Source: Platycnemis pennipes
Taxonomy: Eukaryota; Arthropoda; Insecta; Odonata; Platycnemididae
Length of the DNA: 64,000 bases
Direction: 5' to 3'
NCBI GenBank assembly: GCA_933228895.1
Contig: OW121856.1
Coordinates: 17,811,805-17,875,804, forward strand
The notes below the pieces were generated by a model. It ran no database searches and was not told the DNA's origin. It saw only the letters and a program-made list of their open reading frames with translations. The number at the start of each line of letters is the position of its first letter. Position 1 is the first letter of the stretch. A program made the position numbers and the translations under genes. This document shows positions 35,041 through 44,285 of this stretch, one piece after another.

Positions 35041-35389
35041 AGTGGTTGAAAAGTCATTTCCAGGAATAAACGAGATTATCCACTGATACTTTGTACCAAG
35101 CATGAGTGTGAGCAGCGGGTGACACCATACCAGAGTTGCATTACCATCGAGTAAACAATCCTATTGTTCGAATTCAATGATCACGTACTAGCCGTGAAAA
35201 CTTTAGCGGCGTTACCCGCTGAAATTGCACAATAGCAAATATTCCACAGAGAAAAAATCATTCTCTGGATAATCTCGTCCGTTCCTGGAAATGACTTGCC
35301 AACCACTACGATCTGCCCCCGTTGATCTCTGATCGTTGATATTCTGTAAGTCATTATACCTATGTTCATCGGTGGTTCATCCCATTTTA

Positions 35390-35430
35390 GCTCTGATAAA
35401 GGAAAAAATATAATTTCCGAAACGCCGGCC
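35390..35430 (+). ncRNA. Hammerhead-like motif in the 522-bp unit
   Basis: CTGATAA is followed by a hairpin GGAAA...TTTCC and GAAACGCCGGCC. The order resembles a hammerhead core, but the invariant G of CUGANGA is A. Probably a non-cleaving relic, or a different structured motif. Confidence 0.3.
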
Positions 35431-35713
35431 AAGTAGTTCTATTTCATCAGTTTCATAATGACCTAACTCCCGAAAAAAACATTTATGTATTTAAAAAGAA
35501 GTCTGGAAATAAACTTACTACATATTTATTTTTAAGGTTAATGCATGGTTTTTAATTCTTCATCTGATGTATAGCGTATAGCCACCAACAGTCATAAAGG
35601 AATATGAGATTTGCTTTGGTAATATGCTGTACCTACTAAGTGAATGTTCCATGTTTCCTGGGTTTTCCTTCACAGCAGTGTAGTGGTTATCAGCAATAAA
35701 ATTATAGCAAGTA

Positions 35714-35855
35714 TTCCACAGAGAAAAAATCATTCGCCTTGACCGGGACTCGAACCCGAACCCCCTTATTTCCGGCCAGGCGCTCTACCAGTGTTCGTGT
35801 TTAGATTCACAGGGTTTGTGTCCCGGTCAAGGCGAATGATTTTTTCTCTGTGGAA
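35714..35855. mobile_element. tRNA-cored element, head-to-head rearranged copy
   Basis: Both ends are the 3' type: TTCCACAGAGAAAAAATCAT with GCCTTGACC at the left, and its exact reverse at the right (35820-35855). The flanks ATTATAGCAA(G/A)TA are also mirrored, giving a perfect or near-perfect inverted repeat of about 49 bp. The left half (35738-35793, minus) keeps the T arm and B box GGTTCGAGTCC. The right half has a broken T arm. Confidence 0.7.
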
Positions 35856-36069
35856 TATTTGCTATAATAGTGCAATTTCAGCGGGTAAAGCCCCTAAAGT
35901 TTTCACGGCTAGTACGTGATCTTTGAATTCGTTATAAGTAAGCACCTTAGTGTTTCAACGTCGGCTTTAACCTCGTGGATGGTGGCGCCATGCACACGAC
36001 TTCGGCTGCTTTGTGACATTGATATGTCTAGCAGTCCGGGAACATCTTGTTCCTTTAGAGCTCTATATT

Positions 36070-36184
36070 TTCCACAGAGAGAGAGAGGACGCCTTGGTAG
36101 CTCAACTGGTAGAGCACCTGGCCGAAAATCAGGGGGTCCGGGTTCGACTCCCGGTCAAGGCGAATGATTTTTTTCTCTGTGGAA
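36070..36184 (+). mobile_element. tRNA-cored inverted-repeat element, best copy
   Basis: TTCCACAGAGAGAGAGAG at the left faces TTTTTTTCTCTGTGGAA at the right. Inside lies a complete cloverleaf-like unit (36091-36162). The inverted repeat and the acceptor stem are nearly continuous, so the RNA could form one long helix capped by a tRNA. Size is 115 bp. Confidence 0.7.
36091..36162 (+). tRNA. tRNA-like cloverleaf, Phe-type anticodon position, SINE-like
   Basis: Acceptor GCCTTGG pairs with TCAAGGC (one G-T). The D arm is GCTC/GAGC. The anticodon stem CCTGG/TCAGG has loop CCGAAAA, placing GAA at 34-36 but with C instead of U at 33. The T arm is CCGGG/CCCGG with TTCGACT. The A box TAGCTCAACTGG (36098-36109) and B box GGTTCGACTCC (36141-36151) are intact. 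Identical flanks on other copies and the unusual C33 favour a mobile tRNA-derived unit over a working tRNA gene. Confidence 0.45.
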
Positions 36185-36474
36185 TACTTGCTATAATCCT
36201 ATTGTTGATAACCACTACACTGCTATTACTGTGAAGGAAAACCCAGGAAACATGTAACATTCACTTAATAAGTACAGCATATTACCAAAGCAAATCACAT
36301 TTTCCTTTATGACCGTTGGTGGCTACACGCTATACATCAGATGGAGAATTAAAAACCATGCATTAACCTTAAAAATAAATATGTAGTAAGTTTATTTCCC
36401 GACCTCTTTTTAAATACATAAATGTTTTTTTCGGGAGTTTAGGTCCTTATGAAACTTATGAAATAGAACTACTT

Positions 36475-36515
36475 GGCCGACGTTTCGGAAATTATATTTT
36501 TTCCTTTCTCAGAGC
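36475..36515 (-). ncRNA. Hammerhead-like motif in the 522-bp unit, inverted copy
   Basis: Minus strand: CTGAGAA, hairpin GGAAA...TTTCC, then GAAACGTCGGCC. Both copies share A in place of the core G, so that change predates the duplication. Confidence 0.3.
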
Positions 36516-36900
36516 TAAAATGGGATGAACCACCGATGAACATAGGTATAATGACTTACAGAATATCAACGATCAGAGATCAACGGAGGCAGATCGTAGT
36601 GGTTGACAAGTCATTTCCAGGAACGGACGAGATTATCCAGAGCTACTTTGTATCAAGCACAACGGTGAGTGGCAGTGGGTAACACCGCACCAGAGTTGCA
36701 TTATCACCGAGTAAACAATCCTATTGTTGGTAACTACTACAGTGCTTTCACTATGAAGAAGTTCAACAAGGATATGTAGAACATTTACACTCAATACAGC
36801 ATCCTACCAAAGTAAATCGTATTTTCTTTATGATTGTTGGTGGCTATATGCTATACATCGGATGGAGAATCAAAAACTATGTATAAATCTTAAAAATAAA

Positions 36901-38432
36901 GTATTAAAAATTAAAGTTGCATATTTATATGAATCTTTTTCTGAAAACAATTGCCGCGAAAACAAAAGAAACAAGCCTAAAACTATATTAACTATTTACT
37001 TTCTTCTATCGCATCGCGCAGCAAATAAAAAAATACAAACTTGATACTACTGGGCAGGGAAAAGAAACTGCATGGAGAAATTAGGAGGAATCTTAAGACT
37101 GAAGAAAACATATGGGATAAAGTGGGGCAAAATTTTGCTTTTCAACGTATTCCTAATATTTCTTTAGCTAATTGAGCCAAGTCAGAGTATTAATTATGAC
37201 ATACGCGTGTAAATCACAAGCATATATATTCATGATAATATAAAAGTCAACCTTCCAAAGGTCCAATTAATATCCTTAGCCGACGGTGGCGACGCCAAGG
37301 CATCATGTCTGAAGGGAAATGTAGCTCAAAAAGCGGGAACAATGGAATTATGGTAGGTAATCATGTATCTGATCAAAGCCAATAATATTAATCAGCTAAA
37401 TACCTACTTCGAAGTAAAGGAACATAAATGAGCATTGCTACATTTTGCACCAATTTAGGTTTCACTGCGTAATTCACGCTGAAAAGACTCGGCAATTCTA
37501 TTTAGCGTCTGAAAGTAAAACATGATGAGGAAGGAATTAAAGCAGATTTTTTCTATTAAGTATATGTATTCTCATTTTTAATATGCATATGTAAGAGCCT
37601 GCGACAGTATTCTGATCCATTTCCTCATAACTAATTGTAGCAAATGAGTAGACTTATACAACCCTTCCACATTCCACACAAGCCATTCTTACACCCCCTA
37701 CAACCAACCCTTCCTTAATAGTCCTGACCACCCTCCGCAATTGTAGGCGATTTTCGGGCCAGGCCTATGCGATCTTCAGAGGATAGATATGGCAAAGAAT
37801 TGAGTATTTTGATGAGCAAACACTTTGATCTAAAAGAGTGCCTATTTCATTTTTACTTTTCTTTCGCAAGTGATAATTTTTTTGCATGTGCTACTACCTA
37901 GACTTTTATCGAAATTATATTTTAGATCCAAATATATATGCTACACATAAATTCTATCAGCATTAAATTACTTTGTAGCTACGTTGATTACTTGGGGCCG
38001 GAATTCAACCACTGAGAACAGCCTCTAGGCAATTAGTTTTCGAAAGGAGAGATACATTACAGCAAGCCATATACTTAGTTATATGCCAGTACTACATATA
38101 ATGCTTGCAAGTTTCTGACAGTAAGTTTATTACCAAAGAAATTTCTAAAGTTGCGTTTTAGGAACCATGCGATATTTATAAGATTTAAATGGCCAACATT
38201 TTGAACGACATAAAAAAGGTCACCATGTAAACATTTTCCATCTTAGATCGGTAACAACGCGTATAATGTGAAGATCATCTTAGGTGGAATCAATTATTTG
38301 CACAAAGTGGTGGAATACGTAGATTTTGAACCAGACGGCGAGCGAATGTCATGCCTTATCAGCCTTCCATTTCACTGTGATTTAATTTATGGGAAATAAA
38401 CATATGATACTTGAAAGCTAGATAACTGTCTA
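36901..38432. other. Unassigned AT-rich stretch
   Basis: No recognised gene or repeat. Confidence 0.5.
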
Positions 38433-38755
38433 CCAGGGAGGCTGTGTTTGAAACCATCGGGTCATCTCGAATAGGTAACCAAGAAGTCACGTGGTATAAA
38501 CACGAATGGTTCACTAATTTGGCGTGTTAAAATCGCTGATTACAATCTCATTCATTGCTTACACTTGCGTTATATCTCATCTGGGGGCTCTACTGGTCGA
38601 GACAAATGAGAAAAACTCAAGTAAAATCCAGTAGGTGAGAATATTACGAGTAATTCAAATTCACCAAAATTTCAAACCATTGGTCTTTATACCACGTGAC
38701 TCCTTGGTTAACAATTCGAAATAATCCCGACGGTTTCAAACACAACCCTCCAGGG
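38433..38755. mobile_element. MITE with ~75-bp inverted repeats carrying CACGTG, copy 2
   Basis: Ends: CTGTGTTTGAAACCATCGGG and its counterpart CGACGGTTTCAAACACAACC. GGTAACCAAG and GTCACGTGGTATAAA are mirrored inside. TA flanks both ends (38431-38432, 38756-38757), consistent with a TA target. It is collinear with the 5.0 kb copy. Confidence 0.8.
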
Positions 38756-38757
38756 TA

Positions 38758-39386
38758 GTTTTTCATGGAGTGCTCCAACTCTTCTTTGTATTTCGGCTCA
38801 ATACTCAAGCTTCTTCTAATTTCCAACCAACATATTTCCAACTCCTCTCCATACCATTGATAATACTTTTATTTTTTTATCGTCCTCGCTTACTCGACAT
38901 TCTACCCTTCATTGTGACCCTCATTGATACCAAAGAGATTCAATCCTAGCTGTTCTAATGCAATTTGCAATGCTTCGATCTGCGACTGCTTTCTAGTGCA
39001 ATACTTCGAACAGCGATGGAGAAAACATGATATCTATCTTGCATTTAAGTCTCGCGGTCCAACACAAAGGTGTGGGCTCCAACGAGCTTGTCTCGCGCAC
39101 CAGATCGATTCCTACACGACTTCCCCCACGCTTTTCCTTCCCCACACCTCATCTCGCCCAACAATCGAATCCTCTAGGTGTAGATGACCTCAATGCAGCA
39201 CCTACCACAATAGATAATATTGCTGGCAATAAGATGAGTGCATTCAGAGAGAGAGAGAGAATTGCGAACAAGTGACGCTCACCTCCGAACAAACAGCTAA
39301 ATTCCTATTGAGAGTCATTCGACGGAATGCACGCATTCCGAGTTAAAACTAAATTCCTTTCTTATCCACACGAACTTAACACCCGC
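38758..39386. other. Unassigned stretch with short GA microsatellite
   Basis: (GA)n at 39245-39260. No gene was recognised. Confidence 0.4.
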
Positions 39387-39390
39387 TTAA

Positions 39391-39912
39391 GGCCCATTAA
39401 CGATTGGCGTCAACGCAAACTTCAATTCCAAAGTCTAGTTGAACTCATTGGTTCTTATGGACGCGTTTACAATTGCGTGAAAGCGTCAACCGCTTACTTC
39501 AACCGCGAATGTGGCAGTTGAGCTTGGTTCAACTTTCAGGTTCACGGTTTCACGCCATTGTATGTGCATCCAATATCAATTGTCTTTTTTCATTTGTTTG
39601 CAGTGTTGAAGTGGATTTGAGCTACGTTCATTATTCTAACTCGTTGACCTACGTTGGTCTGTGAGTGAACGGTTTGGAAATTCATTATTCCCCTAAATAT
39701 TTAAAGTACTTTTCCTGCACAAATAATAAGCTCCATACCTAATAACAGCAATTATTAACTTTTAGTACTCATACCTGTCCATTTTTTCTCGCTTTCCATC
39801 GCAGTCAACAAATAGGAGGCGCTAAACCACAATTAAACAACAAGCCGAAGATTCACGACGGTGACTGACAATTGCCGATGCCGATGAAGTTGACGCCAAC
39901 CGTAAACCGACC
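39391..39912. mobile_element. TTAA-flanked MITE, 522 bp, ~28-bp inverted ends
   Basis: Left GGCCCATTAACGATTGGCGT followed by CAAC. Right GTTGACGCCAACCGTAAACC followed by GACC. The ends match inverted with a few mismatches. TTAA is present at 39387-39390 and 39913-39916. The interior is non-coding. The TTAA target suggests piggyBac-type mobilisation. Confidence 0.75.
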
Positions 39913-39916
39913 TTAA

Positions 39917-42234
39917 AAGTCCCAAATTTTGCTAACTTTTCCTTTCATGGATCCGTGGTTGCCACATTATTTTTAACAAGCTCCATCCGCGAGCGTTCTA
40001 ACATGCGATATCATACCACGCACAATCTCATTTGACCTATTTCTCAGCACAAGTAACCTTCACCTATTTTCCTTTCAACTCCGTCCCTAACAACTACTTA
40101 CGGTGGCGAATAAATCAAGAAATGAGAGCATATGTTATTCCGCGCTGTCTAGCTTGAGATAAGCAGAAAAAACTCTGTAAACTGAACCGAAAAACTATTT
40201 TCCTTTGCGCCATTTAACACATGTCAGAGGCCGATATCACAATTTCGCTGGTATAAACCTCGTCCACCTGCTGATAGCTAGTGTCATAATCTAACTTATT
40301 ATCACTTTAGACAATTTATGCAATGATCAGTATTAGAAACAGTGTGGCCTGTAACATGAGCTTATGCTTGGTCTTTAGGGCGTAAACTGACGATCGATCC
40401 CCGTGGACTTTTTGAAAGACCAAGGAAGTTCACGCACTCTTTGTTCGCGATGAATAATTTATAATTTTCGTTGGCTCAACTTCACCAGCGAAGACGTTTC
40501 CAGAGTGGATGCCACCTCATGAGTAGCGATGAGTGAAGACACATTAAATACGCAAGTGAGAACAGATGCCAACGTTCTTGTAGTTTTGAAATACTACTCA
40601 CTAGACTACAGTTCAGAGATAAGACACGAAGGAAGCAAAAAAAATGCAGAGGCAAATCTCTACAACATTCTTGCTTAGGGGCTGGATTTGGAGGGAAATA
40701 GCTCTTAGTCTGAAATTCTTAAGCTCATTAAAATTACAAAATTATCTCATATCGGTCTACTGAGTTAAAAAAAGTAGCAATTTTAGCCATAGCACCTTCA
40801 TCTGTGGTTATATAAAATGTTACTGGCACTACCCTCTCATTTTTCCCATTAGAAGTATAAAGAAAACCTAGAAATCAACGGTTGGGACGAAATTTCTAGA
40901 TACATTAGTCCTACGCAGCAGGTAGGTCCATTACCTCCAAAAGTGCACCAGAGGAAGTGCTAAAGTATAGATATTTTTCTTTCAAAATAATTTTCAACAA
41001 ATCCAGAGAACCAATTTTTTCAAAGACAAAAGTTAATACAAGTAATATATGAATATTTCGCTCATTTGAGAGATTGTTTCGGAAGTGAGGCACTGAATCA
41101 AAGCTAAAGAAGTGTTGTAAAATAATGCCGCAGTTACTAAAGGGCAAATGAAATATTAAACACTTTACGTTTCATAAAAGGTGAAAGGTAACATTATGAT
41201 TCGTTCAAGAGATAAATAATGATAGATGAACGCGCTTCCATAGCGCTTTCCTTCGAAAGGATTTATGAGAAAAATTCGCTAAATAATTCCAGACATACTT
41301 TGGTTATTATGGTGAAAATGTTAGTCGGTGGCATTAATTATCAAAGACTAGTTGCAAAAATGTTAATAGATTATAACTGCCATTACAGCAGGTAGTTTTC
41401 TTAAACGTTTACGGAAATGGATTCTCTTATACTTTGATTAACTTATCCGCACTTTTAACTGGTATCAATCTGCGTCCTGTAGTCTCTTTTCAAGCTAATA
41501 TTACTGGGTGGGACAGAGTTGATGTCGATTGTTCCGATCGATGCAACCGCAGGTAGGTCCAGCTTAACGATAATATTCGATAGCCACTCATTTTCGCATT
41601 TCGCAAGTTTCCATGAACCCCATTGAAAAATACGTTTTCCATTTCGCTAAGGTCTTGGCAAATGCTGCTTACTCTTCTCTCCATAACGTGTGGTTCCTTT
41701 GCAGGATATTAAAACAAAACAATTGCTCCACTGCTGGGGAAGGTGACAGTCACAGCGAAAATTTTAAATTATAGCTCAATAGTGAGGGAGGGGGAGGGAG
41801 TCATGATAAAACTTATTAAGTCACGATTTGAATGGATTTTTCTTACACCAAACTAATTATTCTATGCTCCGTAAAAATAACATTGTTAATGGAATTTTCA
41901 TTCTCTTTCACGGTAACTTCAAGACGGAGAGGATTTAAAATGACTATTTTTGATTAAACGAATTGTTTCACCAAGCAAGCGTGGACGCAAAAGGAAAAAC
42001 AAATCAATGTATTTTGCAGTAATATTTAATCCTCTATTCGATTAATATGTTACGTTTCAAAACCTTGGATACTTTCAGCCCTTTCCATATCACTGAAATA
42101 TGATGCTATCACAACAAAGAATAGTTCTTATCTCTCACTTTCGGCTAGTGTACCCTTGGTCTTCTTCTGGAAATGTTCGCTTATATTACCTACTAAAATA
42201 TCCAGTGTCCTAATGGTCACGATAAGAATGACGT
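39917..42234. other. Unassigned stretch upstream of the NKCC region
   Basis: About 2.3 kb, mostly AT-rich, with no recognised coding or element ends. It could hold distal regulatory DNA of the NKCC gene, but nothing specific was seen. Confidence 0.45.
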
Positions 42235-42238
42235 TTAA

Positions 42239-43157
42239 GGAGGTCCGCTACGACCCCGCGCATCAAAATCGCATAAAAGAGCTAAGTTATTTCATGAATA
42301 AATTCCGATACAGAAAAACACCTATATGGAAATTCATGTATAGCGTGATAACGTATACACAATAATTGTGTGAGTATATTATAGCACGTCGAAATTGCAT
42401 TCCATTTTTTACTAGCTCTTTCAACATATTTTGACTTCGCGACATGTCTGACGGATTGTTGCCACATTTTATTTCCAAAGTGAGGATACATGCTCATTCC
42501 TGCTCTTACGTAAAGTAGTTTAAGTATTTTCATACTTAGTTTTAAAGTATTCCCTTACAAATACAACTCCTTATTTTCATTTTTATCAATATTGATATTT
42601 TTGAAAAAAGTTTGGCAACAATGACGCTGATACTATTTGGAAGTATTGGTATTAATTATACCATGTCAATAAGCAATGAGAATACTTAAATTGCATAAAA
42701 AATATAACAAGGACCTTTGTAGGGTATAGTCCTAAATTAAGTGAGTAAATAGGCTCGTAAGCACGTTCCTTTACAAGTACCGTTGCCAACGTTAACAACA
42801 TATAGTAACGCCATTTTCATGTAACTAAGGGTTTTCCGCTTTTTAAAACATTTTTTAATATCAATGAAACAAGTGTGGGAATGCCAGCAGATTTTTACAA
42901 TGCTAAATTCTACATAAAATTGCGCATCTTATATTAGTTTTTCGTCAAAACGACATTTATCTTTATATTATTATTCTGAGAATTTTACTGCTACAGCCAT
43001 GCTTTGCCGTATAAAAACGCATAAAAATGCTGATTGCCAATGTCTTTGTTCTTCAAATACATGATGTGTCTTCATTATTTTATTGCCAATCGATAGAAGA
43101 GCCAAAAAATGATGTCCTGAAATTTTCAAAAAAGTGACATAATTCAGTGGAGCCTCC
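42239..43157 (-). mobile_element. TTAA-target MITE, copy 2 (piggyBac-like)
   Basis: TTAA is at 42235-42238 and 43158-43161. Ends GGAGGTCCGC and GTGGAGCCTCC are inverted. It is collinear with, and opposite in orientation to, 11356-12337, at 919 bp. It carries one copy of the TTTTATGCGT unit that is tripled in copy 1. It ends 247 bp before the CRE of the NKCC promoter. Confidence 0.85.
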
Positions 43158-43404
43158 TTAAGTAACACCGGAAGATTGATACATATTTTGTCAAATTAAA
43201 GATCAGGGGCCGAATGCGTAGCAATGGCTCGAAGAGCGGTCCCGCGAACTCCGGTTTGAAACTGAAAGGGGGTTGGCGCGTCCGTCGGCCGATGGAGAGG
43301 GAGAGTAGTGAGTGGGGGGAGGGGTGAGGTGGCGCTCTCTCTCTCTGTCTGTGGGGGCGGGGGTAACCCTGGCGCCTAGGCACGCGTACATGTTGCGTCC
43401 CTCC

Positions 43405-43465
43405 TGACGTCACACGCGTGTCTATATAAAGAGGGACGGGGGAGTGGGGGGAAGAGTCTCGGTCA
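43405..43465 (+). promoter_or_regulatory. Core promoter: CRE plus TATA box
   Basis: A perfect CRE, TGACGTCA, is at 43405-43412, and TATATAAA is at 43423-43430. Transcription should start about 25-40 nt after the TATA box, near 43454-43465 (GGTCACA resembles an initiator). CRE-binding factors would link transcription to cAMP signalling, which is an inference from the site alone. Confidence 0.7.
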
Positions 43466-43841
43466 CAAAAAGGAAGACGCTCTCGGGTCGACCCACGCAT
43501 ACGCCCGCCGGTGACATACGGAGAAGGCGAAGAGAGGTTAGGTCCGCTGCGGTCAACGGAAGGGACGCACTCAGTCGCGCGGGACTCCGAAAAAAAAGTG
43601 CAAGACGCTCGGAGACTTCAACGCTCGGAGACTTGAACGGGCGAGTAGCGACGGACGCCGCCGCCGCCGTGATTAATAGGAGCGGGAGGCGCGGTCGATT
43701 GAGCCACTAGCCCCCACCCACCCTGCGGATCGGGAGAGGCGAGGTCGCTCGCTGCACACCGCCACTTGGTGTCTTGGGTGGCGGCCGCAAACCAGATCGC
43801 CGCTCTCCCGCCCAGTGGATTACGCTCCGCAAGTGCTCGAC
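43455..43841 (+). other. Long ATG-free 5' UTR of the NKCC gene
   Basis: No ATG occurs in any frame between the predicted start site and 43842, so the first ATG is the start codon. A 16-bp tandem duplication (ACGCTCGGAGACTT plus 2 nt) lies at 43605-43636, and a GCC run follows at 43655. High GC suggests strong secondary structure. Confidence 0.65.
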
Positions 43842-44285
43842 ATGCCCATGAAAAAGGTGCGCAAGCTGTCAGGGGTGGCTCTAGAGCTCACGGACCCCAC
43901 GGCCCGGTTCAGGGTCAACAGGGTGGACTCGGTGGCCGCAGGGATGCACCCCAACCTGGGGGCCCTGGTGGAGGAGGGCAGCGGACACGCCAACAGGGCC
44001 TTCAGCGACGACGAGGACGAGGACGGGAAGGGATTCCGGGAGGAGGAGGAGGAGGCGAGGGACGCCGTGGCCAAAGAGCTGCCGGCCATCCGACGCATGT
44101 CGTCCGCCTACCAGGGGACCATCACGGGGATGGGCGGCGGGACCCAGTACGGCGGGGCCCTCGTGCAGATGACGCGGGAGGCCCTGCCCCGCTTCGACAA
44201 CTACCGGAATCTGCTGTCCATAGCCTCCGGGAGGGACAAGAGGCCCACTCTGGACGAACTGCTGTCCAAAGACGACTTACGTAAG
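43842..44285 (+). CDS. Na-K-2Cl cotransporter (SLC12, NKCC/Ncc69 type), first coding exon
   Basis: The 148 codons encode the cytosolic N-terminus of a cation-chloride cotransporter, which moves Na+, K+ and Cl- together across the plasma membrane. ARFRVNRVD (21-29) matches the conserved NKCC RFxVN start and contains RFRV, the docking motif for SPAK/OSR1/Fray kinases. An acidic stretch follows (55-71). GGTQYGGALVQMTREALPRF (99-118) plus DNYRN and RPTLDELL (134-141) align with vertebrate NKCC [20 protein letters not shown] and RPSLAELHDEL. T101 and T111 fall on activating phospho-threonines; the middle one (T212 of human NKCC1) is Ala here. Start: 43842 is the first ATG after the promoter. The frame is also open upstream but has no ATG. 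AAG|GTGAGTG at 44285 is a strong phase-0 donor. Transmembrane exons are not in view. NKCC versus a close NCC relative cannot be separated from one exon. Confidence 0.85.

Larger units (their letters stand above)
35041..36900. repeat. Foldback complex built from a ~522-bp repeat unit
   Basis: One unit runs 36195-36716, and a partial second unit follows directly (36717-36900), aligned from CCTATTGTTG(A/G)TAAC onward. An inverted unit lies on the left: 35263-35792 pairs with 36105-36642 (arms about 530 bp). A second inverted pair, 35170-35262 with 35834-35930, is nested inside. 35041-35169 repeats 36598-36729 directly. Two tRNA-cored hairpin elements sit in the middle. This suggests tandem units rearranged by inversion. 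Confidence 0.85.

Noticed and set aside
36091..36162. A functional tRNA-Phe gene
   Set aside because: C at position 33, a G-T closed anticodon stem and a shared mobile flank argue for a tRNA-derived element.
36473..36682. 69-residue frame conserved between the two foldback arms
   Set aside because: It is conserved only because the DNA arms are near-identical. It covers a hammerhead-like motif and has no protein family signature.
43444..43710. 89-residue + strand frame in the NKCC leader
   Set aside because: It begins at GTG, not ATG. The whole leader has no ATG, so this is open only because the region is GC-rich.
43766..44284. 172-residue frame overlapping the NKCC exon in another phase
   Set aside because: It opens without an ATG, is low-complexity Gly/Arg, and is a shadow of the real NKCC frame.
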